Assembly (NCBI GenBank): GCA_014871385.1
Contig: CM026428.1
Location: 4,950,820 to 5,014,819, forward strand
Origin: Ceratodon purpureus
Lineage: Eukaryota; Streptophyta; Bryopsida; Pseudoditrichales; Ditrichaceae
Direction: 5' to 3'
Length of the DNA: 64,000 bases
Below are positions 51,224 to 62,960 of the stretch, in pieces. The translations under genes and the position numbers were made by a program. Numbering within the stretch: the stretch's first letter is position 1; the number at the start of each line of letters is the position of its first letter. The notes beneath the pieces were generated by a model. The model ran no database searches, was not told the DNA's origin, and saw nothing but the letters and a program-made list of their open reading frames with translations.

Positions 51224-51839
51224 GTCGCCGTCGTTATCGATGGATAGATTGCAGATGACGAACACCGTTGGGAAGTGGAACCCTACTAGAGACTAGCAAG
51301 TGACTTCGACGACGACGAGGACGAGTGACGGCGGCGGGGTGGTCACAGCCATGATCTCATCACCTTTGTGCTTACTAGGATGTTGCTGACGCCAGCTGAT
51401 GTTCGATCTGAAGCTGCGCTCGTCGACGCAGTATTGAAGAATCTACTCGTTCTAGACGAAGGAAACTCCAGTTCGAATCAGTAGACATCCAAGCTCATTG
51501 CTTGCAAGTTCGTGGTGCAACGTTCTGAGCCTGACGCAACTTGCAAGGTGAACACGTAATTAGATAAATGGGTCGTGGAACGTTGAAAGTACTGGTTGCC
51601 GACCTATCTAGGTTTGTCGACTTGTGTTTGATGTTGGTTTCTGATAGTGGAAGCTGGGGAATGAGAGAGTTTAAAATTCTCTACTCGCTTGCCGATAAAT
51701 GATGGTACTTAGATTTTGCTTCCAATGTCACCCAATTCGCATGAATGTGTGTTGACGTTGCTGCGGCAGGGAAATTCGAGATTTAGTAGTGCATTGTAGT
51801 ATCAAAGCTAAAGACTACGGATATGGCTCGGTTGCGTTG
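51224..51839. other. Intergenic, nothing recognised
   Basis: No supportable gene or repeat. Confidence 0.35.
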
Positions 51840-52090
51840 ATAGCGTCCATGGCCAGTTATGACACCGTCGTGCACCCCAAAGACGGCCGACGGAGCAAGG
51901 GGAGCGAGTAAGGTCCCAGAATCCAGTAAACGGCGCCCATGGTCCTTTATAAGTAGATGTCTGATTCCATCGCCCGTCACCCATCGCCCATTCCCCATCG
52001 TCGATCATGCCTGACTGCGCGCCTATCTCCACTGTCTCCCTTTCCCGAACTATACCACACTGGAGCCTTGCATGATCTGCACTGCGAACC
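51840..52090. repeat. Dispersed repeat A, partner at 62020-62280
   Basis: Shares with 62020-62280 the blocks TGGCC.GT.ATGAC.CCGTCG, AAGACGGC, AAT.AGATC/AGGTC.C.GAA.CCAGT and TGACTG...CCTATCTCCAC in the same order and orientation. Non-coding in both places as far as can be told. Confidence 0.55.
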
Positions 52091-52609
52091 GTGGTATTTC
52101 GAATGTTTGCTCAATATGTTGTAGTACTTTTCTGTTTAAACTCTTGTGCAATTTTCACTGATGCAGAGTGTGTATCAGCATAAGTATTGATAGTTTTAGT
52201 GTAGCTCTCGACTTATTAGGTCATAGTCAAATTTTCGTATATTGATCTGAGCATTACCCGCACCAGCTTCAAGGTAATGCGCGGTAGTTTTGACAAGTTG
52301 CACCGAGCGTGTGCTGATGACTACACGAAACAAAGTAAAATGCATTCTCCCTAAGGTACGTTGATTAGGATAAAATTCTACAACTCCTAATTGAAGCCGA
52401 CAATGTGATAGGCACCTGTATGTATTGTCTACTGTGTATGATGTTCCAACGACGATGTGACTAAGATCGCGGTCACTTCATCAATGTTGCTTTCTTTTTC
52501 TATTGGGATTACTGCACAGTACATCATCCCCCACCTAAATCTCTACAAACTTGCGAGTAGACCATGCACATCCTCGGTCGACTATCGCTGAGCAGTGAGG
52601 AATGATCTC

Positions 52610-52880
52610 AATGTTGCCCCCCTGGTCCTCAGGGCTGCTCGCTAAAGCAACCAGCTGAACTATTATCATTTATCCCACCTCTGTTGGCAACTTGTTTAGC
52701 AAAAAATGGTTCAAAAGCTGAAGTTTGCAGACTTTCAGTACAATGATCCGGGTGCTCAGCACAGAGCGAACTGTTCTTTCGCCTTTTACTAAAGAATACC
52801 GTGCGCTGGGTACACATACCGGAATATCTCATTTTTTGGATTGCTCCTTTCGGGGCCCAACCAATGGCAAACCCAATCCG
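52610..52880 (+). repeat. Dispersed repeat B, copy 1
   Basis: One of three copies (also 58745-58871 and 62660-62960, both in opposite orientation). The core TACC.TGCGCTGGGTACACAT with flanking GGATTGC is strongly conserved. The frame reading KNTVRWVHIPEYLIFWIA stays open across the core in all three copies, but no family is recognised. Confidence 0.55.
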
Positions 52881-55800
52881 AAACCTTAAACACGACCACT
52901 GATGTAGTTAAACAGAGTTATATATTAAACTTGCATTGTCTCAATCGTGGCACGTTAATGGAACTCCTTACTTTGGAGTGTGAAGTACACTAGCAATGGT
53001 GATGGCTCAACGATGAGGCTTACTATGGAAATACTCGTGGGAAAGCTCACTTTCCCATGCTCAGAGTGTGGACCACGTGAGCAATTAGTGTACCTGAGGA
53101 TGAATTGTATACTGGTCATTCGAAGATCTACTTCACTTCGTCTCCCTTGAAGGGGTAATCCGACAGCTTTCCATCTGGCTCCACAGTTTGCACACACTGT
53201 ATGTGAGAGAGCAGACGGAGGGAAAGATCGTAATCTCTGGGGTCATATTGAATACCTGATCATATACATCCTGCCGCATGAAAAATAACATTTATATCGT
53301 GACAGGGAAGGTATTGATTTGTGAAGTGGTAAGATGACATTAGTGCAATCTTAAAGTCCCAGCTCCACTAAAGGTATGGACCATTCTGATTCGTTAAAGT
53401 GTTTGGAATGTCTGCTGTCAATCCCATTGCAGGACTAACTCCCAAAATTTGCCTCATGCTTTAGCTTAACAGAAATAATTTCTCGTTAACATTTTATTTT
53501 ATTTTATTTTGTTTGTATAGTACATTGTACTTTGATGTTATTTACAAGATTTCAAGATTAATCACTAGAATGGCGAACCAGGCCACATGGTGTAAGGGCC
53601 ATGGAACAAAAGGCTCGTCTAGGAGCACCTGCTGGAGGACAACCGGAAGGAACCATCCATTTAATTTACACATCAAGAGGTCTAAAGCATGCACAACAGG
53701 CGCCACTCAAGTCGAGCTTCAAGATGATTCAATTATCTACACAGTCAAAGTAATAGCTATTTCAGGTCAGGCTCAAGGTTGCCTTTATTCCAATAATGCA
53801 TAATGAATTAGTAGATTGAAAATTTCATGTGCAAACGGACTAAAAGAGGGATATTTTTTCACTATACAGGAGATATTAATTGGTTAGGTCCTTTTTCTTT
53901 GTGTGCGATGGAACAGGTTGTCACTGGATTTCATGGCGTGAGGTCAGTTATTGGAGGGTTTGAGGAGGCATGGCTGGTAGGTCAAGCTGCGATTCGAGGA
54001 GTGGCAGTCATTCCTGATGGCCACAAGTTTGAAGCTAAAGCTAGGCATTTCATAAGCAAAGGAACTTATTTTGCATTATTCCTATGAACGATGGGGTCTA
54101 CAGTTTCTTCTTCACAAAGGGATGAAAATTTGATCTAAACTCTATCACTGACTCACAATCACCTTGACTACCTGTAGATTGCCTACTTCTTGTTTCATGT
54201 ACACTGAAAAATCTGTAATAAAATATGATTTAATTTGGCTCTAGTAGGTCTAATGTAACGGATTAGGACGTTGTAAGTGTACAGAGAATTAGGTTGAATA
54301 TATGCAGCTGCTGCAGATTGGCAGAACTTGACTCCTGAGCATGTTCAAGACGAGACACTACAAGTCTCAAAGCCTTTCCATAACACCTGATCATCCAGAA
54401 TACTCATGTGAAGAATTTATGGAAAAGCACCATCTGGCGCCGGTTGGATTCAAAAACAAGTGAAAATTGGTGGTAGACAATCTAACAGTGGCAGGGGACG
54501 CTCGATACCCATACTTCCAAAATGTGTCACAGGGGAGGCTCCATGGCCTTGAAAAATGCAATCACAGAAGGTCCATGATGCACCCTAGAGAACCAGTACT
54601 GTCGTGCAAGATCACCACGAACAGGAAAGAATTCACAAAGCATTAGTGAATTTCCACAGCGAGCGGCATGAGAGAGCTTCTTCAAATGCGGCTCGTTCTC
54701 ACAGCATTGTTGTTTGTTTTTGAAACCTCAAGTACTTGAACACTGAGCCTTGTATTTGACTCAGAAGTAATTTGATGTTAGAGAGTTGCCCAAGTAAATT
54801 TGAGCAAATTCTTGGGAATTCTTCCAGTTTTTAAATAATGATATACCAGAAATGTGCTCACTTGGTTGGACAATTTGGTACCATATGTGTATATATAGTT
54901 GTAATCATTCAAGATTGAAATAAATGTCATTCACCTGTCATGGAGGCAGAAATGTGGCCACAATTTTTAAAGTCCCATTAATCAATTGAAGCACTTTCAT
55001 TGATCGATCCTCACTTTAAATAATCGCATCTTTTCTGAGATGTAGTGTGCATATTGAGTGAGGAAAATGTGATCACTATTAATGAGCCAACAGTAAATGA
55101 TATAGGAAGTCCCCAGTAAGCAGGCGCCGACAACGTTGAAGAATTGAGCGATGGCCAGGTGACCTCCAAGTGATCAGACAGAGGTGACGCTTGCTACACA
55201 AGAGTGATGAGATTTCACCAGGCTGCAGGTTGGCTTGTTGGGTTTCGTCTCAAAACGAAATTGAGAGCAGAGATGTCAAACATTTTGGACTGAACAGACT
55301 AATCCAGATCCTGTAAAGAAGTAAGACTAGTGAGTTTACGAGACTCTTACCTTGCACCACGCATGTCTACACATTTGGTGCATGTGTTCTGTTTTGAGTG
55401 GGACAACCATTTCGCAGAGCTAACAGGTGAACAATGAGCAGTTGAACGAGAGTTCGGGAAGCTTGGAGAGAAGTACCTGCTGTGCCTTCAGCTAGCTTCA
55501 AGATCAAAGAGAAATTAATTCCGATCTCAGTTGAAGAACTTAATCGAAGAAGTACAAGTATTATCTGGGAAGCTTAAGCTTCCTTGCATTTCCCTTCCAC
55601 ATGAAGACTTTCATATGTTCTCTGTACACCCTGTCCACATGTTTATTTCCATTACAAAGTGCGTACAAGCTTAGGCCGCTATTTCTCGCATCCACAAGTT
55701 ACAAAACTTGCATAAGTCTGAAGTCCTTGTGCAGAAGACTGCACCAAACACGTAAATAATTGCATACGTGAGACATACCTTTCACTACACAACTGCAACA

Positions 55801-55991
55801 ACCACCTTCCAACTGAGAAACAACATCTGCAGTACCATAAACAAGTTCCTAACCCCTCCACCGGACCACAATGATCACAGCAGATGCTTCCAACGCAGAG
55901 GATGATCAGGAGATAGACACTCAACAAAATTGGAAGTAGAGTCTGGTATAGAATCACGCTTCACTCAACAAACACCTCACTCGTCATGCAC
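52881..55991. other. Intergenic, no firm gene
   Basis: Weakly protein-like frames at 52955-53197 (minus), 53513-53803 (plus) and 53827-54087 (plus) could not be assembled into a gene. The rest, including the probable 3' flank of the LysM gene near 55680-55990, shows no structure. Confidence 0.35.
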
Positions 55992-56801
55992 CTAGAAGAC
56001 GAAACACTGCACTGCAATCAAAGCAACCACACCAAGCAGGTGAGCCTGGAAGCCTCTGGGAGCAGCAGACGGAGCCGGAGCAGGTCCAGCACCATTGACG
56101 CCGCTCCCCTCCTTGAGAGGCACAAGCACGGTGCTGAACGCATCAACAGTCGTGTTAGGCCAAGTATTTGCAGCTTGCACCTCTGCCACCGAAACATTGT
56201 ACTTCTTGCTGATGGTCGTCAGGTCTTCGTTAGGAAAGACAGCATAACTTAGCAAGTACTCCGTGCCGGCAAGTTGTTGTGCTCTTGTGGGGCAAGCGCA
56301 GCGCACCGGGATTTTCAGATTATCTCCGATCTGCATATTCTCCGGTACGATTTTCGGGTTGGCTGCCATGATTGCTTGGTAGCTCACGAGTCCCTCAAAT
56401 GTGCGGTTGGCGATGATGGCCATCGTGTCCCCAGCCACAACCTTGTAGGTTGTCGGCGACTGGTACGTGCCGTTGTAGCAGCCGCAAGCGAGTGGGATGG
56501 TGAGCCCGGTCGCATCTGCTAGAAGAGCGTTTGATGATGTTGTGTTGAGAGTACTTGCATTGGCAATTGCTGCGGCGGAAGTGTTGAAGAGCGTGGCGGT
56601 GGAGTTGAGAGTGGAATTTGTCCCCTGCGTTCGGTAGTAAGCGTACGCTTGACAGGTTTGCGCCTCTCCTGTGCATAGGTAGCCGGTGACGTTGTTGTAT
56701 TGTTGCTGCGCACTGATGGGTTGGAACTGGAGTGCCAGGATGAGCAGCGTGGCGATGAGCAGCGGCACTTGCTGCCTAGGAGCGTGCTCCGACATTGCCA
56801 T
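55992..56801 (-). CDS. LysM ectodomain protein, LYK4/LYK5/NFP type, no kinase, probable GPI anchor
   Basis: A 269-residue extracellular protein expected to bind chitin-like oligosaccharides. The start at 56801 has a good context (ATCACCATGG) and gives a signal peptide (residues 1-31, LLIATLLILALQ). Three LysM modules follow at about 43-103, 116-165 and 178-228. Six cysteines (43, 50, 106, 108, 168, 170) form the C-x6-C, CGC and CAC pattern of plant LysM receptors. QAYAYYRTQ, VRCACPTRAQQLAGTEYLLS and the final VLVPL match LYK4/LYK5/NFP ectodomains. Instead of a transmembrane helix and kinase, a Pro/Ala stretch (GPAPAPSAAPRG) leads into a hydrophobic tail ending at the stop (LLGVVALIAVQCFVF), a typical GPI signal with a cleavage site near residues 245-247. 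Single exon. It would need a kinase-bearing partner to signal. A truncated receptor is the alternative. Confidence 0.85.
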   Translation of the reverse strand: MAMSEHAPRQQVPLLIATLLILALQFQPISAQQQYNNVTGYLCTGEAQTCQAYAYYRTQGTNSTLNSTATLFNTSAAAIANASTLNTTSSNALLADATGLTIPLACGCYNGTYQSPTTYKVVAGDTMAIIANRTFEGLVSYQAIMAANPKIVPENMQIGDNLKIPVRCACPTRAQQLAGTEYLLSYAVFPNEDLTTISKKYNVSVAEVQAANTWPNTTVDAFSTVLVPLKEGSGVNGAGPAPAPSAAPRGFQAHLLGVVALIAVQCFVF

Positions 56802-58744
56802 GGTGATCCGTGTGCCTGGAGTGAGACCAAAGCTGTCAATCAAGTGAACTAAACCCAATCCTAGCGTTTCAAATTCAAGAGGTTTCTCCCAATGTTCCCA
56901 CTTCCTCTAGCTGCCGATTCTACTTCCAAAGCCGAGCATTTCATTTCCTAACTTCCAATCTACCCAAGTCTTAACTCATTTGCGGAACATGACCGTGACA
57001 ATTCTGACATCACGCAGGAACAAATCGCGAGAGCAGTCAAATGGTACGAAAACTCCAGAAAACCTAGCCATAGCCACCGAACTCGACCAGCAAACTAACT
57101 TGAGCAACCTTCGAACAATGTGTAACACTAATCGGACTCACATGCAACACTCACAGCGAAACAGAAACATCACCATCCAAGCCAAACCAAAACTCAGCAA
57201 ACATGGCAATGGCTAGTCACAATGTCGCTAGGATCTGCCGTTTCCCATCTCTCACATGGTAAAGAAACGAACTCAGAAACTTGGAACTGCCTGGCAGATG
57301 GATTCAAGGTTTCAAGGGCAATCACACACCTGAGATCGAGTTGCGCGAAGAAGGAGCCGCGGATCACGACTGGCGGAGCTTGTCAGGCAGGCGTGCTGCT
57401 GCAAGACCCGTTATAGAATGATCGTCCCGACCATTTCAACCTTCACAGCTCCCACAGCCAGAGGCACCATAGCCAAAAATAAGCAATTTCTACCGATTTT
57501 TAGCCTGACCGCACGGATTACATGACGTCCTCGATGGCTGGCTGGCATCACCGCAATCCTTGACCAGTTTAGAACCCCAGTTTAACGCTTCCACTCTGAC
57601 TCCAACAGATAAGTTAACAGCGTGTTCAAGGCTGTGCAGTGTGCACTGTGCAGACTCCGTGATTTGCACGAGAAGTGATGGAACAGTGAGATCATCTGTC
57701 CTCTTGTGGTCCCCTAATGCATTTAGTTGCATAAATTTCGATATCATTCCTCATTTTAATTTACCAGCTAACACTTGTCGCCAAACAACGCGACATTAGA
57801 GATCCGGAACTCGTATTTGAAATGGGATTATTAGTCCAGTCCATGAAAACTGAGAGAGAAAACATACTTTGGTGATTAGGTGACCAAATGCCGACCAAGT
57901 CCAAATGAGGTACTGTGTCATTGCTTCTTGATGAATCCATGAACCAAGTTAGTCAAGGAATGAGAAGCGCCCTGGAAAATCTAATGAGGCCGACGATTTC
58001 AACGCGCAGTGGGTGAACTAATTGGGAATCGGGATGCAGCAAATCCAAGACAGGGCTTGCTAGTCATGCTACCATAAATGTACCATTCAAATGTGCCGGA
58101 GGAGAACCGTACTTTGGGAAATAGCAAATACAGCTACCAAGTCACTTCTTCTGTGGAACGAACATGTTATGTCGGCCCGTTGCATCAATGGCTCTGCCCG
58201 GGTACAGTATATTTGTCGTCGGCATGTTTGATCATCGAGCACTCACTCAGTGCAAGTGGGTAACGTGGGCACTGGGTACTTCCACCATTTCCATCTCCAG
58301 AGCTGCTGCTGACGATGCTCAGTTCACAGGTATGAGTGTTATGCTGGAAGCTAACTCTAGCTGGAGCCGCACTAGCGCTTTCAGTTCTCATTCCCACACG
58401 TATTCTGCATCAGTGAGAAGCGCACAAGCGTTCCAGAAGAGATGGCCTTCTAGAACACCAAAATAGGCAAAGCCTTGAAATGTCACAAGTCGGATTAGGT
58501 TCTTTTGAAACTGACTTGCAACTTTCGGCTGAATGAGGCGGTAGAGATGGGAAGTCATGTACGCTCAATGGGCTATGGAGTCGGACCTCTAGCTAATATC
58601 GATGCTCACATGAGTTCACATGCTTGGTAGTAACCTGGAACGTTTCTTCGGATGATCAATGGTCTTAGGAGAAGTTTCACATCTTCTCTCGTTCCGGGCA
58701 TCTTGACACACAATGTTCACACTCCGACAAGCACCATGTGGTAG
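56802..58744. other. Upstream flank of the LysM gene and intergenic DNA
   Basis: Contains the likely promoter of the LysM gene. No further gene recognised. Confidence 0.4.
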
Positions 58745-58871
58745 CCATGACATCCAGATTGAGTTTGCATTGGTTGGGCCCCGTAAGAGGCAATCCAAAA
58801 AATGAGATATGCCGATATGTGTATCCAGCGCACGGTATTCTTTAGTAAAAGGCGAAAGAATAGTTCGCTCT
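58745..58871 (-). repeat. Dispersed repeat B, copy 2
   Basis: Inverse of 52740-52860, with GCATTGGTTGGGCCCCG, GGCAATCCAAAAAATGAGAT and GTATTCTTTAGTAAAAGGCG conserved. Followed directly by a tandem repeat. Confidence 0.6.
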
Positions 58872-58988
58872 GTGCTGGACACTCGGCTTTGTGATCTCCG
58901 GATTGAATTCTTCGAGCTTTGTATGATTTTGTGCTGGACACTCGGCTTTGTGATCTCCGGATTGAATTCTTCGAGCTTTGTATGATTT
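58872..58988. repeat. 59-base perfect tandem duplication
   Basis: GTGCTGGACACTCGGCTTTG... occurs at 58872 and again at 58931, identical to the end of the unit. A very recent duplication at the edge of repeat B copy 2. Confidence 0.9.
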
Positions 58989-59546
58989 GTTGCGGGACAT
59001 TCCACCTAAAGGGATGGTATAATTGGTGCATCACTGACATGACCCAGCAGCCATATCTACCATTTGGAGATGGATCCTCAACGATGAGTTGATTTTGAAG
59101 ACAGAAGCACATATTGCGGCAAAGATGGTGTTCTTCATCGATTAAGAGCCTCGCTTTTCCAAGTAGAGATGACGTGCCTCAGAGCATCCCTTCTTCACAT
59201 GTAATCGAAACACCCTGAATAGATCGGGAATTTTCAAACATCCAATTGAAAACTAGCACTCGGGAGCTCCGAAGAGTATCATACTAAATGTATATACTCG
59301 ACATTCGACCAATATTTGTTCATGAATAAGAGAGAATTTGCAGTTTACAATCTGCTCTAAAACCAGAAGAATGACAAACATCTGGTCGCCATGAGATGCA
59401 TAAAGTACACCTATAATCTGACCTGCACAACATTTATAGACTTAGGCTCTGATAACATTGGAACCTTTTCATCTCTTCTGAAAGGATGCAAGTTATACAA
59501 TGTGGTATCGAAGGGCCAATCATGCTAGAGCCTAATCAATACCATG
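58989..59546. other. Intergenic, nothing recognised
   Basis: No supportable gene or repeat. Confidence 0.35.
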
Positions 59547-59550
59547 TTAA

Positions 59551-59910
59551 CCCTTAAACGTCATGTTAACCCTTACCATGTCTGGCCGGGCAGCCCGAAA
59601 TTGGATCACGGCATCTTTTGTGCTTGGGCATCATGAATAGTGCATTTTTTGAACTTGGGCATCATGAATGAACCAATCAATGGTGAGCTTGCAACCTATG
59701 TGCAACCCCTACCTACCTACCATAATCCTTTCAAAGCACAAATCACTCATACAAATTGTGAATTGAATTGTAAAATTTCACTTTGAGAATGCACAATGAG
59801 AAGGTGATTAGAATGATATAAAAAAATAAGTGAAAAGTTGAGTTCAGTACGAGCTACAGAGAAGATTATCTGGAAATAGAGCCCCTCGGGTCATGAAAAA
59901 CGTTTAAGGG
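59551..59910. mobile_element. TTAA-flanked MITE, CCCTTAAACG type (360 bases)
   Basis: TTAA at 59547-59550 and 59911-59914 flank inverted ends CCCTTAAACG and CGTTTAAGGG. A second TTAACCCTTACC lies just inside the left end. Same family as 28591-28939 (shared GGCAGCCC/CAGCAGCCC block inside). piggyBac-like by target site and CCC start; no coding content. Confidence 0.7.
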
Positions 59911-60200
59911 TTAAACTTGCCACAGTATGATAGCGTCCCTGAGGCCGGTAAGGGCTTTCATCGTAGTGGCCCTCATTTTGATAATTGATAGTGCTTCATG
60001 ACCTGAAATTGTATCAATATGTGATTTTTTTACGTGAAAGTTGTCCTATGATATTCTCATCGCAATATTGAAGCTCGTCTTTAAGAAGCAAGTTGCCCAG
60101 CATGCAATGACACTGTCGAGCATCTTAAAGATGACATGGCGGAGCTCAAGGAGGGCATACGGTTCGATAATTCACTCCCAAACACAAGAAACCCTCTAAC

Positions 60201-60450
60201 ACCATATTCGTTATATTGAGACTTTTCAAAGTCTCAATTTAATGCTTGACTATAGCTTTTTCATTGATTTCTTGATTGATTCTATATTTGTCAAAAACTT
60301 TTTGACTATATATGGGAAGATTATCCTCGAGTCGAGGATAATCTATAATTAAAAAGTCAAAAAAAAGTTCAAATTGTCTAAAAACAATTGCTGAAATTGT
60401 AGGCAAAAAGACTCAAAGTTATGAAATTGTCTCAAAATAACGAATATGGT
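60201..60450. mobile_element. Fully palindromic MITE (250 bases)
   Basis: Ends ACCATATTCGTTATATTGAG and the inverse CTCAAAATAACGAATATGGT. The inverted symmetry continues inward (GACTTT/AAAGTC-type blocks) to a perfect central palindrome at 60318-60344 (AGATTATCCTCGA, G, TCGAGGATAATCT). The RNA would be one long hairpin. No target duplication could be fixed. Confidence 0.7.
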
Positions 60451-61773
60451 CATCTCTGTGATACGTACCTTTAGTCAGAGGAAACTAGCAACCATTTCCA
60501 TCATCTCTAGATGTCCATGATCATATGCTTGACTGCCCATATGCTCCAACGCCTCTGTACGCTCTAGATTGCATTTAAGCCCCATATAATCTCCACTTTG
60601 TATTGTGGCTTTAGAAGGCCTTGTTCATCTAATGCTATTTTATGTTAAAACACTTCAAAATGTACCCTTGTTGCTATAGCAAAATGAGAGTGAGGTCGAG
60701 CACTAGTGTAGCAAACCTATCACTCCTCACTTACTATTACGAGTAAAAAGAAATTTGGTGAGCAGAAATGGTCATAGTGGACAAGAAAAAGTTCACTTTT
60801 CCATGTTTTTAGTGAGTGACAAGCGACAAGTCTTTGAGTGAAGAGCAACATAGTTTCCAATAGGGGAGTGCCATGGTAATAGTTCTGGCCATATGGCTAT
60901 AGTGTAGTGTCAATAATTTAGAGGTAATTTTTGTTGATGAAAAAAAGTACCTATATGGTGGCCGGCCAAATAATTAGATTCAATGAATTGGTTACAATTC
61001 CAAGGTGGGGTCCTTCTCTTCACGTGTGAAGTTGCACAATTGGGGCATCAGGTTTAAGATCTTTTGAATGATTTCTTGTAGATGAAAGACACTACCCTAT
61101 TTGATGAAGACTGCAGACAGAAAATTGCAGACACTCCCTTCCAGCCCCACAGAGGACTCAGCACAATCCCTGTGCAGACTCCAACAGCACATTCCATGCA
61201 ACTTGCGCATCCAAAATAATTTTCGATCGATGCCCTTGATCTTCTAAAGAAAATTCTATGCAACATCTCACTAGTACTGTAACTTCACCACTTCAATCTC
61301 ATTTCCAAGAGCCTTCAGTATTCTCCCTTGTCTTCAGTATACCCCAGCCCTGATTAGAGAGAAACCTTCTTAACTCAGTGGACGAGCGCTGTGGCTCTCT
61401 GCACTTGGATCCATTGGTGCTGATAATCCGCATGTTTTCACTCTGAGGTCTATGTGAATTTTCTCTTTGAGGTATGCAAATTTTCTCTTAGGTAATTTGA
61501 TTCTTGTACATGTCTTGTTGATTTCCTACGATAGTGCAAGAAACCTTCTAGTCGTATACCGACAGATTGAAGAGCTTCACATATCTGTGGTGATGACTTT
61601 GTTTAAGTTGTGGTCCCAGCTAGCGTACTATATCTCTTGCTTGCTGTATTTGCTCTGAAGTTTATTGTGCTGTAGGTGGCTTCTGGTGTTACTCGATTGA
61701 CAGAAATGCAAATTGTTGTTGCTGTACCAGGGTCGAAGTACTGAAGTAGGGCATTGCGATACTGAAGCGGAAG
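60451..61773. other. Intergenic, nothing recognised
   Basis: No supportable gene or repeat. Confidence 0.35.
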
Positions 61774-62139
61774 ATGACGGCTTCGGAGATGTCTTCGGTG
61801 ATGATAGAGCTGTCTTTGGCATTTGCAGGGGGTATCCTTGTGATGCACCTCGTTCGTTGCCTAGCACTTCGCTTTCAACGTTGGCGTTTGGGAAAAAGGC
61901 CGAAGCTTACAGACGTTGTTGCCCAAAGTGGGAGAGTAGACTTTCCATGGCAATATGATCACACATGTAATTCTGGGATCTCTAGTAGAGTAGACTTTCA
62001 TGGAGAGCATAAAGAAGCGAATTGGCCGGTAATGACGCCGTCGAACATCCCGAAGACGGCGTTTGGAGCACGAGGAGGGAATAAGATCTCGGAACCCAGT
62101 CCCCAGACTCGAGCACCCCCGGTCTTCTATCGAAAGTAG
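61774..62139 (+). other. Uncertain small open frame (121 codons)
   Basis: Begins MTASEMSSVMIELSLAFAGG, followed by a hydrophobic segment and a basic stretch (ALRFQRWRLGKRPK), so a small membrane protein is conceivable. Its second half lies in dispersed repeat A (62020-62280), which makes a real gene doubtful. Confidence 0.2.
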
Positions 62140-62280
62140 CATCCGTTTCCGTCATCACTCGAGGTCCATGTCAACTCCGAGATGCATGACTGCCCTATCT
62201 CCACCGCCTCTATCTCCCGTGGATCGCATGAAAGGCTCGCGTTTTCTCCATTTAAGACCGTAGCTTTTCCAGGTGTTAAT
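62020..62280. repeat. Dispersed repeat A, copy 2
   Basis: Partner of 51840-52090, same orientation, diverged. Confidence 0.55.
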
Positions 62281-62659
62281 CATTTACAATTGCAACGCTA
62301 TCTTCAATGTGCGCTTTCCATTGCAGCAAGATGTGTTAGGACAAGAACATGATGGTGATTGTATTATTTGGTGTGGCTCTAGAGCTAGGACCTAGCACAA
62401 CATTCACAGACACAGCTTGAGCTGAGCATTATGAGCAGGCGCAGATCTCAAGAGGGAAATGTGCAGGCAGTAGCAACCTTTCACTGATGTCTTTAACAAA
62501 GCGCTTCGAACAATGTACAATACTCTGAAAAATATGTCATAATCCACCTTCAATTAACAAGAAATAAAATGTATTTACTTCTGATTCAAGTGCATGTGTG
62601 TGCCCTGAGATGTGATCTAATAATTGTTCGAAGCCAAATTTGCTACTCCTAGGCACAAC

Positions 62660-62960
62660 GTGATGAACTTGAAGTTTCAGCTTGGGGTTGGAATTAGCCA
62701 GGCTCCGGGAGGGGCAATCCAGAAATTAGGGTATGCCGGTATGTGTACCCAGCGCACGGTACTCTTTGATAAAGGACGAAATAATTGTTCGCTCTTTTCT
62801 GAGTACTCAGCCAAGTGAAGTGAATTTTCGCAGACTTCGGACATTGTACCATCCGTTGCAAGAGAAGCCGCCAATGGGGTGGGACGAATGGTCGAAGAGG
62901 TTGCTGGTACGAAGCCGGCGGTGCCAGAATTAGTTGGTTGAACCTCAGCATCAATTTCCT
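62660..62960 (-). repeat. Dispersed repeat B, copy 3
   Basis: Same core as copies 1 and 2: TATGCCGGTATGTGTACCCA and GCGCACGGTACTCTTT (plus-strand reading). It extends further, to AGAGAAGCCGCCAATGGGGT, resembling the outer part of copy 1. Confidence 0.55.

Noticed and set aside
53827-54087. Possible FKBP-type isomerase fragment (VIGGFEEA)
   Set aside because: Only one short motif is shared; the flanking residues, the active-site aromatics and a complete fold are absent.
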